Positions 1 through 5,468 of a stretch of DNA of 5,468 nt are shown piece by piece. Below the pieces are notes generated by a model that worked only from the letters and a program-made list of their open reading frames with translations, did no database searches and was not told where the DNA came from. The stretch comes from Elusimicrobiota bacterium (lineage in GTDB: Bacteria; RUG730). The stretch covers positions 1 to 5,468 of the forward strand of contig JAIRLV010000030.1 of the NCBI GenBank assembly GCA_031259185.1, in the 5' to 3' direction. Made by a program: the position numbers and the translations under genes. Each line of letters starts with the position of its first letter. Position 1 is the first letter of the stretch.

Positions 1-410
1 CTCGTATTCAAAATAAAATTTGGATCGCTTGAAACTATTACTCCATTATTATCAATACCATTAAATATCTCTTTATCTAGTTGCTTGTGAAATGCTTTTA
101 TTACTCGTGCATTAAGTTCAGGTAACCCACTATTCGCTTGATATTGACTTTCTTTATATTTTGCCCCTTTAAATATCTTTTTATATATTTTATTTTTTTC
201 TCCTGCTTTGATGGTTTGTCTTTCCGTATCTTCTTCATTGATTATCTTGGCTTCTATATCGTTATCGCCTTGTATTATCGTAAATTTCAAATTCTCTATC
301 TTTGCTTCTTGTGGAACCGGTTTAAATACGCTATAAAACGGCGCATAATCCAGTACCACATCTTTTATTAATTGTTCTTTTGTTGGAATACTCATTAAAT
401 CTGTTGCCAT
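1..410 (-). CDS. Probable major capsid protein, N-terminal part (runs off the window)
   Basis: I translated this frame by hand: it is open from an ATG at 410 to the window edge, giving 136 codons with the C-terminus missing. The start MATDLMSIPT is preceded by AAAGGAG, 8 bases upstream. After an N-terminal arm comes a strand-rich part (LKFTIIQGDNDIEAKI, residues 41-56), then a charged segment with KIYKKIFKGAKYKESQY (74-90), then a helix leading to LDKEIFNGIDNNGVIVSSDP (111-130). That last pattern, a spine helix ending in (E/N)xxFNG followed by a Gly-containing loop and a DPN-like turn, is typical of HK97-fold coat proteins of the DUF2184/encapsulin-like group. It is the expected next gene after scaffold and cement genes. 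Its role would be to form the icosahedral shell. The family placement is inference from motif shape and gene order, because the diagnostic C-terminal half is outside the window. Confidence 0.78.
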   Translation of the reverse strand, partial: MATDLMSIPTKEQLIKDVVLDYAPFYSVFKPVPQEAKIENLKFTIIQGDNDIEAKIINEEDTERQTIKAGEKNKIYKKIFKGAKYKESQYQANSGLPELNARVIKAFHKQLDKEIFNGIDNNGVIVSSDPNFILNT

Positions 411-413
411 TTT

Positions 414-680
414 TTATTCTCCTTTTTTTTTGTTAAATTTTGCAAATTTTTGCAATTGATTTTTATTTTTTCTAGCTAAATTTTGTCTTTCTCTTACTTT
501 TTTCGTTTCACTTTTTAATTTGTCTTTTAATACTTCTTTTTCTATTTCACTTTCAAATCCATTTTCTAAATCATCAGTATCTAAACCATCATTCTCATCT
601 AATTTTTCATTATCTAGTCCCTCAGTATTTAAATTTTCATCGTTACTTATATCATTTTTTGATACTTTATTTTTTACCAT
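414..680 (-). CDS. Small acidic/basic bipolar head-region protein, function unknown
   Basis: This 88-residue protein is not one I recognise. Residues 8-50 are strongly acidic and weakly repetitive (GLDNEKLDEN then GLDTDDLENG, roughly 11-residue spacing). Residues 51-88 are strongly basic and predicted helical (LKDKLKSETKKVRERQNLAR and onward). It has no cysteine, no membrane segment and no signal peptide. It lies 6 bases after the cement gene and only 3 bases before the capsid ATG, and it is in the same reading frame as the capsid gene. AGGAGG sits 13 bases upstream of its ATG, which is long spacing, and that motif also encodes Gly-Gly of the cement protein, so it may be partly coincidental. 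The bipolar layout recalls short scaffolding or coat-binding peptides, but that is inference. It is very likely a real gene because it fills the gap in a tightly packed operon. Confidence 0.72.
   Translation of the reverse strand: MVKNKVSKNDISNDENLNTEGLDNEKLDENDGLDTDDLENGFESEIEKEVLKDKLKSETKKVRERQNLARKNKNQLQKFAKFNKKKGE
419..425 (-). promoter_or_regulatory. Ribosome binding site of the capsid gene
   Basis: AAAGGAG on the minus strand lies 8 bases before ATG 410 and inside the last codons of the 88-residue gene (Lys-Gly-Glu). It fixes the capsid start and implies coupling to translation of the upstream gene. Confidence 0.75.
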
Positions 681-686
681 ATTTTT

Positions 687-1103
687 TTATAGCCCTCCTA
701 CAAAATCTATTGCAGCTCCTTGATATATATTATTTTTGCTATCAATACATTCAACAGCTTCGCTTGCAAAGATTGCATTGATTGGAATATTATCAGTCTC
801 TACACTAGTAAGCTGTCCTGTAGTTGCATCTACAAACGCCCTCGCTCCTATTACAGCAGTTGCACCACTAGCTAATTGTGCATAAACTTCTAATCCTGAT
901 TGAACCACGCTTTGCCCTTTCAATTCAAACATCCCTGTTATTCCTTTCGGAATATCGGCTTCATCATTTACTTTTTTAATTGTTCCATCTGCTTGCAATG
1001 CTACAAACAAACCTTCGACTATTTCGGCATTGCCGCTCCTCAAATAATTATTTATTACTTCTGATTTACCTGTTTTATAAGGCGTTCCTAATCTTTTTGA
1101 CAT
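687..1103 (-). CDS. Probable capsid cement/decoration protein
   Basis: This 138-residue protein is rich in Gly, Ala, Val and Ile and is predicted to be mostly beta strand. Its composition is far less Lys/Asn-rich than that of its neighbours. Visible blocks are an N-terminal basic arm (MSKRLGTPYKTGKSEV), VEGLFVALQADGTIKKV (29-45), a turn IPKGITGMF (51-59), and AQLASGATAVIGARAFVDATTGQ (75-97). The segment order "given as a value set, then 'x-GI-x-G', then 'xGA-x-V-x-VDxxTG'" is what I associate with phage structural cement proteins (Gp24-like) and the DUF2190 group. These bind the outside of the shell at quasi-threefold sites and stabilise it against internal DNA pressure. The position between scaffold and major capsid genes agrees. 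AAGGAG lies 8 bases before the ATG, a strong site fitting a protein needed in hundreds of copies. The function is inferred from fold-like pattern and context. Confidence 0.72.
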   Translation of the reverse strand: MSKRLGTPYKTGKSEVINNYLRSGNAEIVEGLFVALQADGTIKKVNDEADIPKGITGMFELKGQSVVQSGLEVYAQLASGATAVIGARAFVDATTGQLTSVETDNIPINAIFASEAVECIDSKNNIYQGAAIDFVGGL

Positions 1104-1111
1104 TTTTTTAT

Positions 1112-1117
1112 CTCCTT
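1112..1117 (-). promoter_or_regulatory. Ribosome binding site of the cement gene
   Basis: AAGGAG lies 8 bases before ATG 1103, in the 44-base gap after the scaffold gene. The rest of that gap (1118-1147) contains only a weak 4-bp GAGC/GCTC inverted repeat and no convincing promoter. Confidence 0.75.
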
Positions 1118-1147
1118 TTGAGCTTTATTCGCTCTTTAATATTATTT

Positions 1148-1849
1148 TTATTTTGCTTCTATACTTTTTATATAATGATTTTTCAAGCCAAATACTTTAT
1201 CATCATATTTCTTTTTATCGCTATCTGTATTTATATATCCGCCATTTGCTTTTTTTACTTCTTCAGCCTTTCTAATCGCTTGTCTCTTATCTACCACATC
1301 TTCCAATAACTCCCAGTATATATCTGATTGTTTTTCTTTTTCATCCTCTGCCAATGCTTTATATTCCAATATTTTCGGTTTCTTATTCTCAGACAAAACA
1401 TCTATATTTTCCTGGATTGAAAAAAATGATACCAATAAATTTTTTTGTATTTGTTTTTTTAGTTCTTCCTCATTTGAATAATTTTTGTTTTTTATTTCTT
1501 GTAAAATTTTCGGTGTCAATTCAGGTAAAAATTCTTTGTTCGTTTCTACAAAATTATCTATTGAAAGGTTAAATTTTATTGTTCTTTGCAATCTATCAGT
1601 CTTTTTTTGTTCCTCTATTTTTCTTAATTCTTCCGCTTGAACTTTTTTTATTACATCATCATCGCTTTTATTTGTATTTATATTTTGCTCCGTTTGTTTT
1701 TGATTGTTTGTGGCATCTAATTTTTTCTGTAAATCCTGCATTTGAGACTTTAAAACAGCAATATCATTATTATCTGTATTGTTACTATCATTTGTATTAT
1801 TACTGTTTGTATTATTAATTCCTTGATTTGATATATTACCTTCTGCCAT
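1148..1849 (-). CDS. Probable phage scaffolding protein
   Basis: This 233-residue, highly charged protein appears almost entirely helical after residue 30. Residues 5-29 are a low-complexity Asn/Thr/Ser/Asp tract. Residues 30-48 (IAVLKSQMQDLQKKLDATN) form a heptad-patterned coiled coil, and 66-90 a second charged helix. Residues 95-165 are a more conserved-looking helical region (LSIDNFVETNKEFLPELTPK at 95-114). The C-terminus is basic (DKKKYDDKVFGLKNHYIKSI). Scaffolds template coat assembly and leave before packaging. Size, coiled coil, charge and position (after the minor head gene, before cement and coat) all fit. An optimal AGGAGG lies 5 bases before the ATG. No serine-protease motif is visible in it. 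Sequence-level homology to a named scaffold family is not something I can claim. Confidence 0.68.
   Translation of the reverse strand: MAEGNISNQGINNTNSNNTNDSNNTDNNDIAVLKSQMQDLQKKLDATNNQKQTEQNINTNKSDDDVIKKVQAEELRKIEEQKKTDRLQRTIKFNLSIDNFVETNKEFLPELTPKILQEIKNKNYSNEEELKKQIQKNLLVSFFSIQENIDVLSENKKPKILEYKALAEDEKEKQSDIYWELLEDVVDKRQAIRKAEEVKKANGGYINTDSDKKKYDDKVFGLKNHYIKSIEAK
1763..1837 (-). repeat. Low-complexity Asn/Thr/Ser/Asp tract in the scaffold N-terminus
   Basis: Codons for residues 5-29 are almost all AAT/AAC, ACA, AGT and GAT, in imperfect repeats of the type AATAATACAAAtGATAGT. It is likely disordered and prone to replication slippage, so its length may differ between relatives. Confidence 0.7.
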
Positions 1850-1854
1850 TACAG

Positions 1855-1860
1855 CCTCCT
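1855..1860 (-). promoter_or_regulatory. Ribosome binding site of the scaffold gene
   Basis: A perfect AGGAGG lies 5 bases before ATG 1849 in the 28-base gap after the minor head gene. It is one of the best initiation sites in the window and supports the chosen start. Confidence 0.8.
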
Positions 1861-1877
1861 CAATATTTTATTAATTA

Positions 1878-2600
1878 TTATTTTATTGTGTCTACAAATC
1901 TTAAATCGCATTGACACCCATATCTTTCACCGGGCATATTCCCTTCGCTATCGCCTTCGCCTACTAAAAATATCCGTCCATATAATAGTTGATGTAATGG
2001 GTCTGGATTTTCTGCGCTACTTGATATCCACATATATTTTCGCCCTTCATTTTCTGCTTTTATTCTTTGTACTTCCTCATACCTAATTGCATTTTCTATC
2101 CTATGCTTTAATAATTTTTCACCCTTTATACTTTCTAACAACTCTTTCTTTTTTTCAGGTTCTAAACCATTTATTTTGCTTCTATATTTTTCTATAAATT
2201 CTCTCATTTCTTGTTTATTTATATTTTTAGGATCTTTTAATAATTCATTTGCTCCTTCAATAAACGCATTTTTCAAATCTTTATTTTCACTTTCTTTCAA
2301 AATGTCCCGCATATTATCTATTACGCTTATCAGATGTGAGTATTTCATATCTTTTTTTACTTCCTTCGCTTCTTTTTTTACTACATCTAATTCTTCCTCA
2401 AATTCAGCATCTATTTTTTTCATTCTCAATTTATAATCTTGTAATGCTTTATATACTGTAGCATCTAGCTTTTTCTTTGTTATCGTACTATGCCTTGCTA
2501 ATACGATTAATACTCTTTGATTAGGAGTTAAATTTTTATTTAATAATTTTCTATTCCAAAAACTTTTTGTTAAAATTTTATTCATAATTTCTTGCAACAT
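1878..2600 (-). CDS. Minor head / head morphogenesis protein (Mu gpF / SPP1 gp7-like)
   Basis: This 240-residue protein has a basic helical N-terminal two-thirds: LTPNQRVLIVLARHSTITKK at 24-43, then a long charged helix at about 50-90. The C-terminal module carries the family hallmark: W191 with a Ser-rich turn, NPDPLHQLLYGRIF (198-211) with the conserved DP..H....G pattern, then GxMPGERYGCQCD (220-232) ending in a Cys-x-Cys pair. Mu gpF-like proteins share this H...G...P...C.C ending. They are minor capsid components that associate with the portal and are needed for head assembly or genome ejection. The gene follows the portal gene by 5 bases, as usual in such modules. GAGGTG lies 14 bases upstream of ATG 2600, a long spacing; a second in-frame ATG (residue 6) has no better site, so I kept the first. 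The family call is firm for the C-terminus, but the N-terminal half is not diagnostic. Confidence 0.82.
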   Translation of the reverse strand: MLQEIMNKILTKSFWNRKLLNKNLTPNQRVLIVLARHSTITKKKLDATVYKALQDYKLRMKKIDAEFEEELDVVKKEAKEVKKDMKYSHLISVIDNMRDILKESENKDLKNAFIEGANELLKDPKNINKQEMREFIEKYRSKINGLEPEKKKELLESIKGEKLLKHRIENAIRYEEVQRIKAENEGRKYMWISSSAENPDPLHQLLYGRIFLVGEGDSEGNMPGERYGCQCDLRFVDTIK

Positions 2601-2605
2601 TTTTA

Positions 2606-3592
2606 TTATTTAAACACCTCATCTATAAATATTTTTTTATATTCATCACTCACTATTTCGCTAGTTTCTAATATTGGTAATAAATTACTTACTGCCTCTA
2701 GTTTTCGCCAATTTTCTATCATAAATTTTATTTTCAATCCCATTAGATTATCTACTATAGGCTTGAAAATTGAATTAAAATAATATGCCAATCCTCTATT
2801 TATTGCCAATTGGTCGCTTTCTCCTGTCGTTGATAATCCTTGTGTCAATTCACCATTTACATAACTTAGTGGCATCCCCAACAAATTCGCTATAAAAGAA
2901 TTAAATAATTTTAAACTTTGCTCAGTAGGACCAACATCATACTTTGGTAATTCTATGTTATCTTTTGCATCCAACATCACTGACTTTCCTTCCTTCATCC
3001 CTGTATTTATTTTTTTTGCCTGCGATATTGGATCCAATCTATCATTAGAGCTTATATTTTGCCTTAAATCGCCTATCTTTAATATTATCGCTTGCGTTAA
3101 GTTTATTCCTGTATTTATACCTGAAATCGTTGTATATATTAAATCCAAATACATCTTCAATAAATTAGTCTTATAAAAATTTTCAAACGAACATACTATC
3201 CCTATTTTAGATTTCCCTTTATTTTTTATATCATTATCTATTTGTTTTTGTTCGTCAGCCGTTGCTATTCGGACAATATTTTCATTTCTTATATATATTA
3301 AATATAATTTTGTTTTTGCATACATTGCTTCAGCTAGCAATGTTATTAATCCTTTATTTGCTTCAGTAGCCAAATAACTATCCCAAAATGAGTTTTCTGT
3401 ATTTTCAGCTAATCCTACTGATTTATAATAACAATCAGTCAATAATCGTTTATATATTTCTATCGCATAATTCTTTTTAAAATTTTCTTTGTCTTCCTCT
3501 AACTTAAATATATTTTCTAATCCTGTATCTGTTGGTTGTGATATAATTTTATTTACAAAATTATTCACAAAATTACCTACATTAAAATCCAT
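2606..3592 (-). CDS. Phage portal protein (DUF1073/HI1409-like), short form
   Basis: This 328-residue protein is the probable dodecameric portal ring at the capsid vertex: the docking site for terminase, the DNA channel and the tail attachment point. The best evidence is the C-terminal half: MKEGKSVMLDAKDNIE (199-214), a helix with LKLFNSFIANLLGMPLSYV (227-245), then GELTQGLSTTGESD (247-260) and a helix with YYFNSIFKPIVDNL (270-283). The 'LxGxPxxxLxG....GlsttGESD...yy..i' pattern is characteristic of DUF1073-type portals. The N-terminal half shows no motif I can name. Portals of this type usually exceed 400 residues, so this is a reduced version, although the frame looks intact at both ends. 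It starts 3 bases after the terminase stop, with AAGGA 7 bases before the ATG inside the terminase end, implying translational coupling. Confidence 0.85.
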   Translation of the reverse strand: MDFNVGNFVNNFVNKIISQPTDTGLENIFKLEEDKENFKKNYAIEIYKRLLTDCYYKSVGLAENTENSFWDSYLATEANKGLITLLAEAMYAKTKLYLIYIRNENIVRIATADEQKQIDNDIKNKGKSKIGIVCSFENFYKTNLLKMYLDLIYTTISGINTGINLTQAIILKIGDLRQNISSNDRLDPISQAKKINTGMKEGKSVMLDAKDNIELPKYDVGPTEQSLKLFNSFIANLLGMPLSYVNGELTQGLSTTGESDQLAINRGLAYYFNSIFKPIVDNLMGLKIKFMIENWRKLEAVSNLLPILETSEIVSDEYKKIFIDEVFK

Positions 3593-3595
3593 ATT

Positions 3596-5233
3596 TTAAT
3601 CCTTGTTTTTTTCTCTCTTTCCTATTAATCCCATTACTTGTAATGTACTCGCTAAACTATCAGGACTATCATCATATTGAGCATTATAATCATATTCTTT
3701 TACTTGTTTTATATACGCTAAATTTGCATCTTTTAAAATTGGATTTGAAAATTTTAAATTTGCAAGCCTTATAAAGTCTCTAAACATCCCTGCATTCATA
3801 ATTTTTGAATGCTTATTTTCTGTCGTATGCCATCCAACTACTTCTAATCCATTTTTTTTTAATACTCTTACTGGATAATTACCTAATCCATTCGTTTCAA
3901 AAAATATTTTTTTCACATTCAAAATTTGGCAAATTTCCATTATCTCTTCTAAACAATTATCCCAGCTACGCTTAAATGCAAATCCACAAAATATTATATT
4001 TTCAAAATTTCCGCTTGCTACTGAAATCGCTGTCCAATCATTACCCTTACTGCTTGGATCTATAAATGCTACTGCGCCAGTGCTTGGGAAAAAATCTAAT
4101 TCTTTCAATGCAAAAAATGGCATAGTCAAGTCAGCTTCTATTTCTAAAAAATATGACGCTTTTATGCTCGCTTCGCTTACTCCAGCCAATCTCTGCGCTT
4201 CTAAATCGTGATCTAATTCTGGTATTTCGCCATGCCTTATTTCTAATTTTTCTATGCTACTCAATCCTCTCAATTCTGAATATAAATCTTTTGGATGTAC
4301 AGGTTGCCCTATGATCGTTATGTTTGTTTTCCCTTGCTTTGATAATTTTTGTAATTCTTCATATACTTTTTTTACTCGCTCTCTTTCAGCATTACTACAA
4401 TCGTCAGGCGTTATCATGTCATCGCAAATGATATAATCTACGTGTTTACCTCTTATCCTTTTACTTCTTAGAGATAAACTCACTAAATTCGGTTCTTTCT
4501 TAATTAACCCTTTTATTCTTATCCTTGTTAAACTCTTATTTTGAAATTTTACACCTACATTTTCTAAACATCTTCTTATTTCTGCTACTAATTCGTTACC
4601 TCGTATTTTTTCTTTTGTAATTAATATAAATGTTTTTAGATTATCAAGATATAAATGATAAGCTATTCCTAATATTGTTATATAATCTGTTTTTCCATAG
4701 CCCCTTGAGCCTAAAAGTAATCTAGTCCCTCCATTAAATGCAAAATCCACCATCTCTTCTTGTTTTGCATACGGCTTATCATATTCACTTGCTACACAAA
4801 ATTCAACATACCCCAATTTAGTTTTATTTCCTTTATTTTCCTTATTTTCATCATCATATTCATCTATATTACTTTCTTTCGGCGTTAATATTTCAAGAAA
4901 TCTTAATGCTAAATTTGCCTGCTGTAAATTTATTTTATTTAAATTATTCCCTATAAGCGTATTTTTTAATTTTAATATTAATGCTTCTGTGCCTGATATA
5001 TTTTTGCCATCTTTTAAGCCTATTTCTTTAGCAAATTCATTTGAAATATTATCTAATAAACTTTTTCTGTTCCTCCATTTCTTCCAACCCTCTTTTTTAG
5101 CTTGTGAGGTTGGCTGATTTCTCGTACTAAATCTTGTTTCTATAGATTCTGGCGGTTTATTTTCCCCGTTTTTCGCCGTTTTTTCCCCGTTTTTCTGATT
5201 TTCAAAATCATATTTTTTTTCCATTTTTATCAT
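3596..5233 (-). CDS. terL: Terminase large subunit (packaging ATPase/nuclease) with TerS-like N-terminal extension
   Basis: This 545-residue DNA-packaging motor has all catalytic motifs. In the ATPase domain: Q158 (YAKQEE) as probable adenine-binding Q motif, Walker A GSRGYGKT (175-182), Walker B YIICDD (267-272, the IIxDD form common in this family) and coupling motif TIIGQP (306-311). In the RNase H-like nuclease domain, metal-binding acids are D392 (AFIDPSSKGNDW), E446 (KKIFFETNGLGNY) and D522/D525 (QYDDSPDSLA). The domain reaches residue 545, so it is full length. Residues 1-140 precede the Q motif and are unusually long: a polar repeat, then a part resembling DUF5681-type proteins, then an acidic/Asn/Lys linker (121-139). 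The ribosome binding site is poor (AGGAA about 17 bases upstream), and an alternative ATG is at residue 4. No separate small terminase gene is seen immediately upstream. Confidence 0.96.
   Translation of the reverse strand: MIKMEKKYDFENQKNGEKTAKNGENKPPESIETRFSTRNQPTSQAKKEGWKKWRNRKSLLDNISNEFAKEIGLKDGKNISGTEALILKLKNTLIGNNLNKINLQQANLALRFLEILTPKESNIDEYDDENKENKGNKTKLGYVEFCVASEYDKPYAKQEEMVDFAFNGGTRLLLGSRGYGKTDYITILGIAYHLYLDNLKTFILITKEKIRGNELVAEIRRCLENVGVKFQNKSLTRIRIKGLIKKEPNLVSLSLRSKRIRGKHVDYIICDDMITPDDCSNAERERVKKVYEELQKLSKQGKTNITIIGQPVHPKDLYSELRGLSSIEKLEIRHGEIPELDHDLEAQRLAGVSEASIKASYFLEIEADLTMPFFALKELDFFPSTGAVAFIDPSSKGNDWTAISVASGNFENIIFCGFAFKRSWDNCLEEIMEICQILNVKKIFFETNGLGNYPVRVLKKNGLEVVGWHTTENKHSKIMNAGMFRDFIRLANLKFSNPILKDANLAYIKQVKEYDYNAQYDDSPDSLASTLQVMGLIGKREKNKD
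3600..3604 (-). promoter_or_regulatory. Ribosome binding site of the portal gene
   Basis: AAGGA lies 7 bases before ATG 3592, overlapping the last terminase codons and its stop. This arrangement indicates translational coupling between motor and portal. Confidence 0.65.
4883..5137 (-). other. DUF5681 / small-terminase-like segment within the terminase (residues 33-117)
   Basis: The segment reads RFSTRNQPTSQAKKEGWKKW (34-53), then helical KSLLDNISNEFAKEIG (57-72), an ISGTEALILKLKNTL helix (79-93) and a final LQQANLALRFLEIL helix (103-116). DUF5681-type proteins begin with an F..GxxxNPxxxxxGxxK/R-like basic turn followed by a helix, and later a 'T..EAL...l...a..G' helical part. They are usually separate small genes next to terminases and are thought to act as small-terminase-like partners. 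Here the same layout sits inside the large-terminase reading frame, followed by a charged linker. The match is by eye and is therefore moderate. The alternative is a lineage-specific N-terminal extension of unrelated origin. Confidence 0.5.
5160..5195. repeat. Two exact 15-base direct repeats, 21-base period
   Basis: The plus-strand unit ttttccccgtttttc occurs at 5160-5174 and again at 5181-5195. It is GC-richer than its surroundings, with a gccg core between the copies. The period is seven codons and encodes a KNGE-containing repeat in terminase residues 13-25, so the simplest explanation is a small tandem duplication in a disordered N-terminus. Confidence 0.8.
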
Positions 5234-5262
5234 TCATTTTTTTTATTCTTTTCCTGTTTCAC

Positions 5263-5468
5263 TCAATTCGCTTTTATTTCCCCAAATTTTACTCCATCTG
5301 CTCTTACTGCATTATCTCCAGCCAATTTCTCATATCTCTTAATTATCATATCACAATATTTCGGTTCCACATACCCAAATTTTTCTAGACTTCTCCTTAA
5401 TGCTTCCTCTTGCTCCTTACTTGATTTCCTTGAATTATATTCTGCAAACTTCAATTCTTTTATTTTTC
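5263..5468 (-). CDS. ParB-N/DNA-methyltransferase remnant, partial at the window edge
   Basis: The frame is open from the window edge (5468) to TGA at 5263. A TTG at 5454 could start it, but in-frame codons upstream read KIKELKFAEYNSRK, the usual opening of a ParB N-terminal domain, so the true start probably lies outside. Next comes EEALRRSLEKFGYVEP, the first helix and turn of that domain. The frame then passes directly to KYCDMIIKRYEKLAGDNAVR, which resembles the closing helix of phage N4/N6 DNA methyltransferases (pattern E-x-PKYCDxIIxRxExxTGxxA). Full ParB-methyltransferase fusions exceed 350 residues; here the ParB catalytic part and the whole methyltransferase core are absent. No methyltransferase activity is expected from this product. 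It ends 29 bases before the terminase ATG, in the usual place of ParB/methyltransferase genes in such modules. It may be a decayed gene or a domesticated small DNA-binding protein. Confidence 0.7.
   Translation of the reverse strand, partial: KIKELKFAEYNSRKSSKEQEEALRRSLEKFGYVEPKYCDMIIKRYEKLAGDNAVRADGVKFGEIKAN

Noticed and set aside
138-371. Plus-strand open frame encoding a Phe/Tyr/Ile-rich peptide
   Set aside because: It lies wholly opposite the capsid gene, lacks a ribosome binding site, and its hydrophobic make-up is what the antisense of A-rich codons gives. The same applies to the other plus-strand frames at 520-723, 980-1309, 1354-1572, 1579-1818, 1886-2086, 2176-2436, 2592-2783, 2955-3176 and 4254-4436.
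423-431. A9 run near the end of the 88-residue gene as a programmed frameshift site
   Set aside because: The downstream capsid gene is already in the same frame, so slipping would not join the two products, and the run doubles as the lead-in to the capsid ribosome binding site.
1120-1134. GAGC/GCTC inverted repeat in the gap before the cement gene, considered as a terminator or attenuator
   Set aside because: The stem is only 4 bp with a 7-base loop, does not extend, and sits just upstream of a good ribosome binding site within an operon.
3596-5233. Alternative genetic code (TGA as Trp) suggested by the extreme AT content
   Set aside because: Trp residues in the terminase, including the pair near residues 50-53, are TGG, and TGA ends the upstream gene cleanly.
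5230-5262. A 10-codon GTG frame (VKQEKNKKNE) ending in an ATGA overlap with the terminase start
   Set aside because: It is too short and compositionally random (Lys/Asn/Glu in an A-rich gap), with no clear ribosome binding site. A coupling leader cannot be excluded but has no positive support.
5263-5468. Plasmid-type ParB partition gene
   Set aside because: There is no ParB helix-turn-helix, no parA neighbour and no parS-like palindrome. Only the first part of a ParB-like domain is present, and the context is a phage packaging module.

Overview
The window is part of a tailed-phage (Caudoviricetes) DNA-packaging and head-assembly operon, most likely a prophage or phage contig from a very AT-rich bacterium. 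Every gene I can support lies on the minus strand, so the operon is read from position 5468 down to 1. The coding strand is strongly purine-rich and the plus strand is T-rich. Tryptophan is encoded by TGG and TGA is used as a stop, so the code is the ordinary bacterial one and not the Mycoplasma code. AGGAG-type ribosome binding sites precede several genes. Low GC plus this style fits Fusobacteriota, Brachyspira or low-GC Firmicutes, but nothing here fixes the host.

Layout in the direction of transcription: (1) 5468-5263, the end of a small gene that looks like a ParB N-terminal domain joined directly to the C-terminal tail of a phage DNA methyltransferase, probably an internal-deletion remnant; (2) 5233-3596, the large terminase, with intact ATPase and nuclease motifs and an N-terminal extension resembling a DUF5681-type (small-terminase-like) protein; (3) 3592-2606, a short portal protein; (4) 2600-1878, a minor head protein with a Mu gpF/SPP1 gp7-like C-terminal motif; (5) 1849-1148, a probable scaffold; (6) 1103-687, a probable capsid cement/decoration protein; (7) 680-414, an unrecognised 88-residue acidic/basic protein; (8) 410-1, the N-terminal 136 codons of the probable major capsid protein, cut by the window edge.

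The genes form one assembly line. Scaffold and coat build a procapsid on the portal with the minor head protein. The terminase docks on the portal, pumps in DNA and cuts it. The cement protein stabilises the expanded shell. Intergenic gaps are only 3 to 44 bases, and no internal promoter or terminator is evident, so a single late transcript with translational coupling is likely. There is no gene-free stretch above 50 bases.

The points most worth a second look are the probable TerS-TerL fusion, the ParB-methyltransferase remnant just upstream of it, and the small bipolar protein lying in the same frame immediately ahead of the capsid gene. I did not find a wholly new defence or mobile system.
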